A model generated the notes under the pieces. The model saw only the letters and a list, made by a program, of their open reading frames with translations, searched no databases and was not told the origin of the DNA. A stretch of 64,000 bases of DNA from Steromphala cineraria. Lineage: Eukaryota > Mollusca > Gastropoda > Trochida > Trochidae. Below, one piece after another: positions 61,589 to 64,000 of the stretch. Location of the stretch: contig OU744731.1 of NCBI GenBank assembly GCA_916613615.1, positions 55,682,289 to 55,746,288 on the forward strand, given 5' to 3'. The position numbers and the translations under genes were made by a program. How positions within the stretch are numbered: the first letter of the stretch is position 1; every line of letters starts with the position of its first letter.

Positions 61589-63901
61589 AGGGAGACAACT
61601 CACGTCAAATTAATCACGACTTTGAAAGGACAACATGATAATGAGCAAAACAAAGATGTGGCAGTTGATTTGATTTCAGAAGTATCAGGTATCCATTGAA
61701 ATAGATTTTTGACATGGTTGTACCTAAGACATGTAAAATTGACTTACTGAAAACTTTTTGTGGAAAATTGACTGAATTTTTACCTTAATAACAGTATTAT
61801 GTCAAATCAAATTTCATGATCGCTATGGACTATGTTTTCACATATTTTGTAATTTTTACCTTATGAAATACAAGACAATTTTAATAGAATGAAATTAAAA
61901 GGTAGATACTGATTCTATCTTTAATCATGAATAAAAATATAAAAAAAATCACTATCATGATTACTTTGTGCCAATTTTTAATAGCACCTTTTTATGCATC
62001 ATAAGATATTTTAAATACTGTTACATTGTTAAAAGTTGTTGATTCTTATATAAATAATTCTTAATCGCACTGTTTTTTTGCATAAAATGATAAGCTAATG
62101 TTCTTAAATTTTAGTATGTTGAATTGATGCACCTTGTTAAGTTTGTTATTCCGCATTCACCGTAAACACCACATTAATATTTAAAACTTGTTTTTTTATT
62201 TATTTATTTATTCACTCTTTTATGAGCACGTTATCCTGTTTCAGGAATGTTATTTGTTGTATGATACATTTACTCATTGTTGTATCCACCATAATGTTAT
62301 GCTTGTTGAATATTCTCAATTATTTTATCATGAAGACTGATTGAAGATTTGTAAATCCATTGTTTCTAATTTATATGAAGTTGTTAATTTTAATAAATTC
62401 ATATTTTAATACCCCCCATTATGAGTTATCATTTAAAACGATTGCCATACAAGATATGTGATGGATAAAAGGTTGTCAAAGCCTATTTTTTAAATGAATT
62501 AAAAATTAACATACCGTAATTCATCATAATACGAACCAAGATTCTGTCACACAATCTATAACAGGGTAACTCTTTTAGACGTTCATAAATCTTGCAGTTT
62601 AATCTGACAAATTAGTGCAAGCGAAGCAAAATTACTCAGTTGGATGAAGTGACGAAATGTTGGCTTAGTGTTTGATTTGTTTCCTTTCATCAACAGAAGG
62701 CCAAATCGTAATGTAACATGTAAAACAGATCCAATCGAGATAGCAAATTCAAAGCTTGCCCAGCCCCTACTCAAGGACGGGTTACCTTGATGTACCTTAG
62801 GAAAACCACCAGAGGTGATATAGAGTAGAGTATTGGGTCCATCTTCCCACGGCAAGGTGAAAACGTATCGAGCAACTCCTTGTTTAGACCTTGCCACCAC
62901 AAGATAGAAAACCGGTGATCCGTAGAAGCGACACCTATCGTGATCACGAGTTACGCCCCTTATCAGCTCTTTCAACAAAAGCCAATGACATTCGGAACAA
63001 ATTCAAAATACTAACAGACGATCTTTTTGAAAACTATCCGAGTGAAATTTAATTTTAAACATGGTTGTTTTCATGTTTTTGATGAGCACCAATGCAGAGA
63101 AAATAAAAATTAATATATCACTCAAAGTGTTTCTCTCCCTTGTAAAACCCATACAAAAGTATTTTTTTCAAATCGGTTCATTTAACAAGCTGTCTTCTGA
63201 TTGGACTATTCTACTTTCGTGCAGTGGGTTGAAATGCTAGCACAGACATTACGGCCAATGATGTCAAGGGAGGAATGGAAAGGTTGAGAAACTTTCGTTT
63301 CACCTGTGACGTGAAGATGCCCTGGGTCACCAAGAATGGTTCCTCAGAGGAAAAATGCCATGATGAAATCCAAATAGTAATTGACACAACTTTTATTATT
63401 GTAAATTCTTTAGTATTGAAAAAAAGGTTATATATACACTATTATGTTTTTACGAACATACACTTACACAAAACATTCAACATATTAGATTGCTATGTTA
63501 TAAATTGTCATAGCACTACAATCAGAAATCTAAGAGATGAAATTGCATTCATTGCTTTAAAAAAATATGTTTAACCTGCAAAAATGTTATGGCACTTCCT
63601 GGAAACTGGAGTTTATTTACACAAATTCTTTATTGACAGATAAATATATAATTTGAATAAACATCCATCTTTGGATTTGTTATCCTTCTTGTCGTTTAAG
63701 TTGTGAAGGCAACAATTTACGGTAGTTCTAGTGAAGTCTTAGCAAGTGCGCTACAACATTTACAAAATAAATTTAGATTTCTGGTCAAGAGGTCCATATG
63801 AATACATGTGACCACTCCAGATGTCATGATTGTCTCTGGCTTTCCCTTCGATGCACACAGATTTAACATCCTGTCACTGGACACAGAGGTCTGTCTATCC
63901 T
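61589..63901. other. Downstream of REC8: 3' UTR and repeats
   Basis: The REC8 3' UTR may end at one of several 'aataaa' signals, the clearest at 62392-62397. The stretch 62846-63320 is the second copy of the dispersed repeat at 56690-57135. Beyond 63320 there is AT-rich sequence, probably the 3' UTR of the minus-strand gene at the edge. No independent gene was found. Confidence 0.55.
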
Positions 63902-64000
63902 TCACCTTGTCATGTAGCCATCATACGTGGACGCGGCGCGGTTGACGTGACCTCCCATAGTTCCTCGACCCTGCAGATCTTGCATTGGGATGTCAGAACT
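63902..64000 (-). CDS. C-terminal end of an unidentified gene (partial)
   Basis: The minus strand is open from the window edge to a TGA at 63902-63904, giving 32 residues that include 'DLQGRGTMGGHVNRAASTYD' and end 'GYMTR'. Sequence turns GC-richer here and codon use resembles the neighbouring exons, which suggests a real terminal exon. I do not recognise the family. Part of the edge could be intron. Confidence 0.45.
   Translation of the reverse strand, partial: SSDIPMQDLQGRGTMGGHVNRAASTYDGYMTR

Noticed and set aside
62583..62978. 131-codon minus-strand open frame
   Set aside because: Much of it is the dispersed repeat shared with 56690-57135, and there is no splice or domain support.

Overview
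The window is animal nuclear DNA: AT-rich, with small exons bounded by GT-AG junctions, long introns and many short non-autonomous transposons. Several repeats look molluscan: blocks built on 'gctcacctt' and 'gtccgtccgtc', the 'gtgagtgagttattgttttac' motif, and tRNA-headed SINEs. My best guess is a gastropod mollusc. That rests on recalled repeat style, not on a search.

Six genes alternate strictly in strand (+ - + - + -), giving convergent and head-to-head pairs. (1) MORN4, +, 5039-5782, 3 exons. (2) A 19-exon minus-strand gene, 10874-23047, whose conceptual 854-aa product has two related alpha/beta modules, two TIR domains and a C-terminal SLOG/LOG-like nucleotide-binding domain. (3) An R3HCC1/R3HCC1L homologue, +, about 24652-36197. 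(4) DUSP11, an RNA 5'-phosphatase, -, 41485-47414, 10 exons. (5) A REC8-type meiotic kleisin, +, 48168-61588, 18 exons, 670 aa. (6) The C-terminal end of an unrecognised minus-strand gene at the right edge. I assembled the exons by hand; phases agree at every junction I joined.

Most of the remaining sequence is repeats: Mutator-like and hAT-like MITEs (one nested in another), a palindromic MITE family with three copies, a 21-bp minisatellite with 210-bp higher-order structure, a 156-bp satellite inside a 4.1-kb element, and fragments resembling Penelope-like elements.

The most interesting object is the TIR-TIR-SLOG gene. In bacterial Thoeris defence, a TIR enzyme makes a nucleotide signal that a SLOG domain on a second protein senses. 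Here both module types sit in one animal polypeptide, and both TIRs appear to carry Gln where NAD-cleaving TIRs have the catalytic Glu. MORN4 and R3HCC1L are both on human 10q24, so the left half may preserve an old linkage into which the TIR-SLOG gene is interposed.
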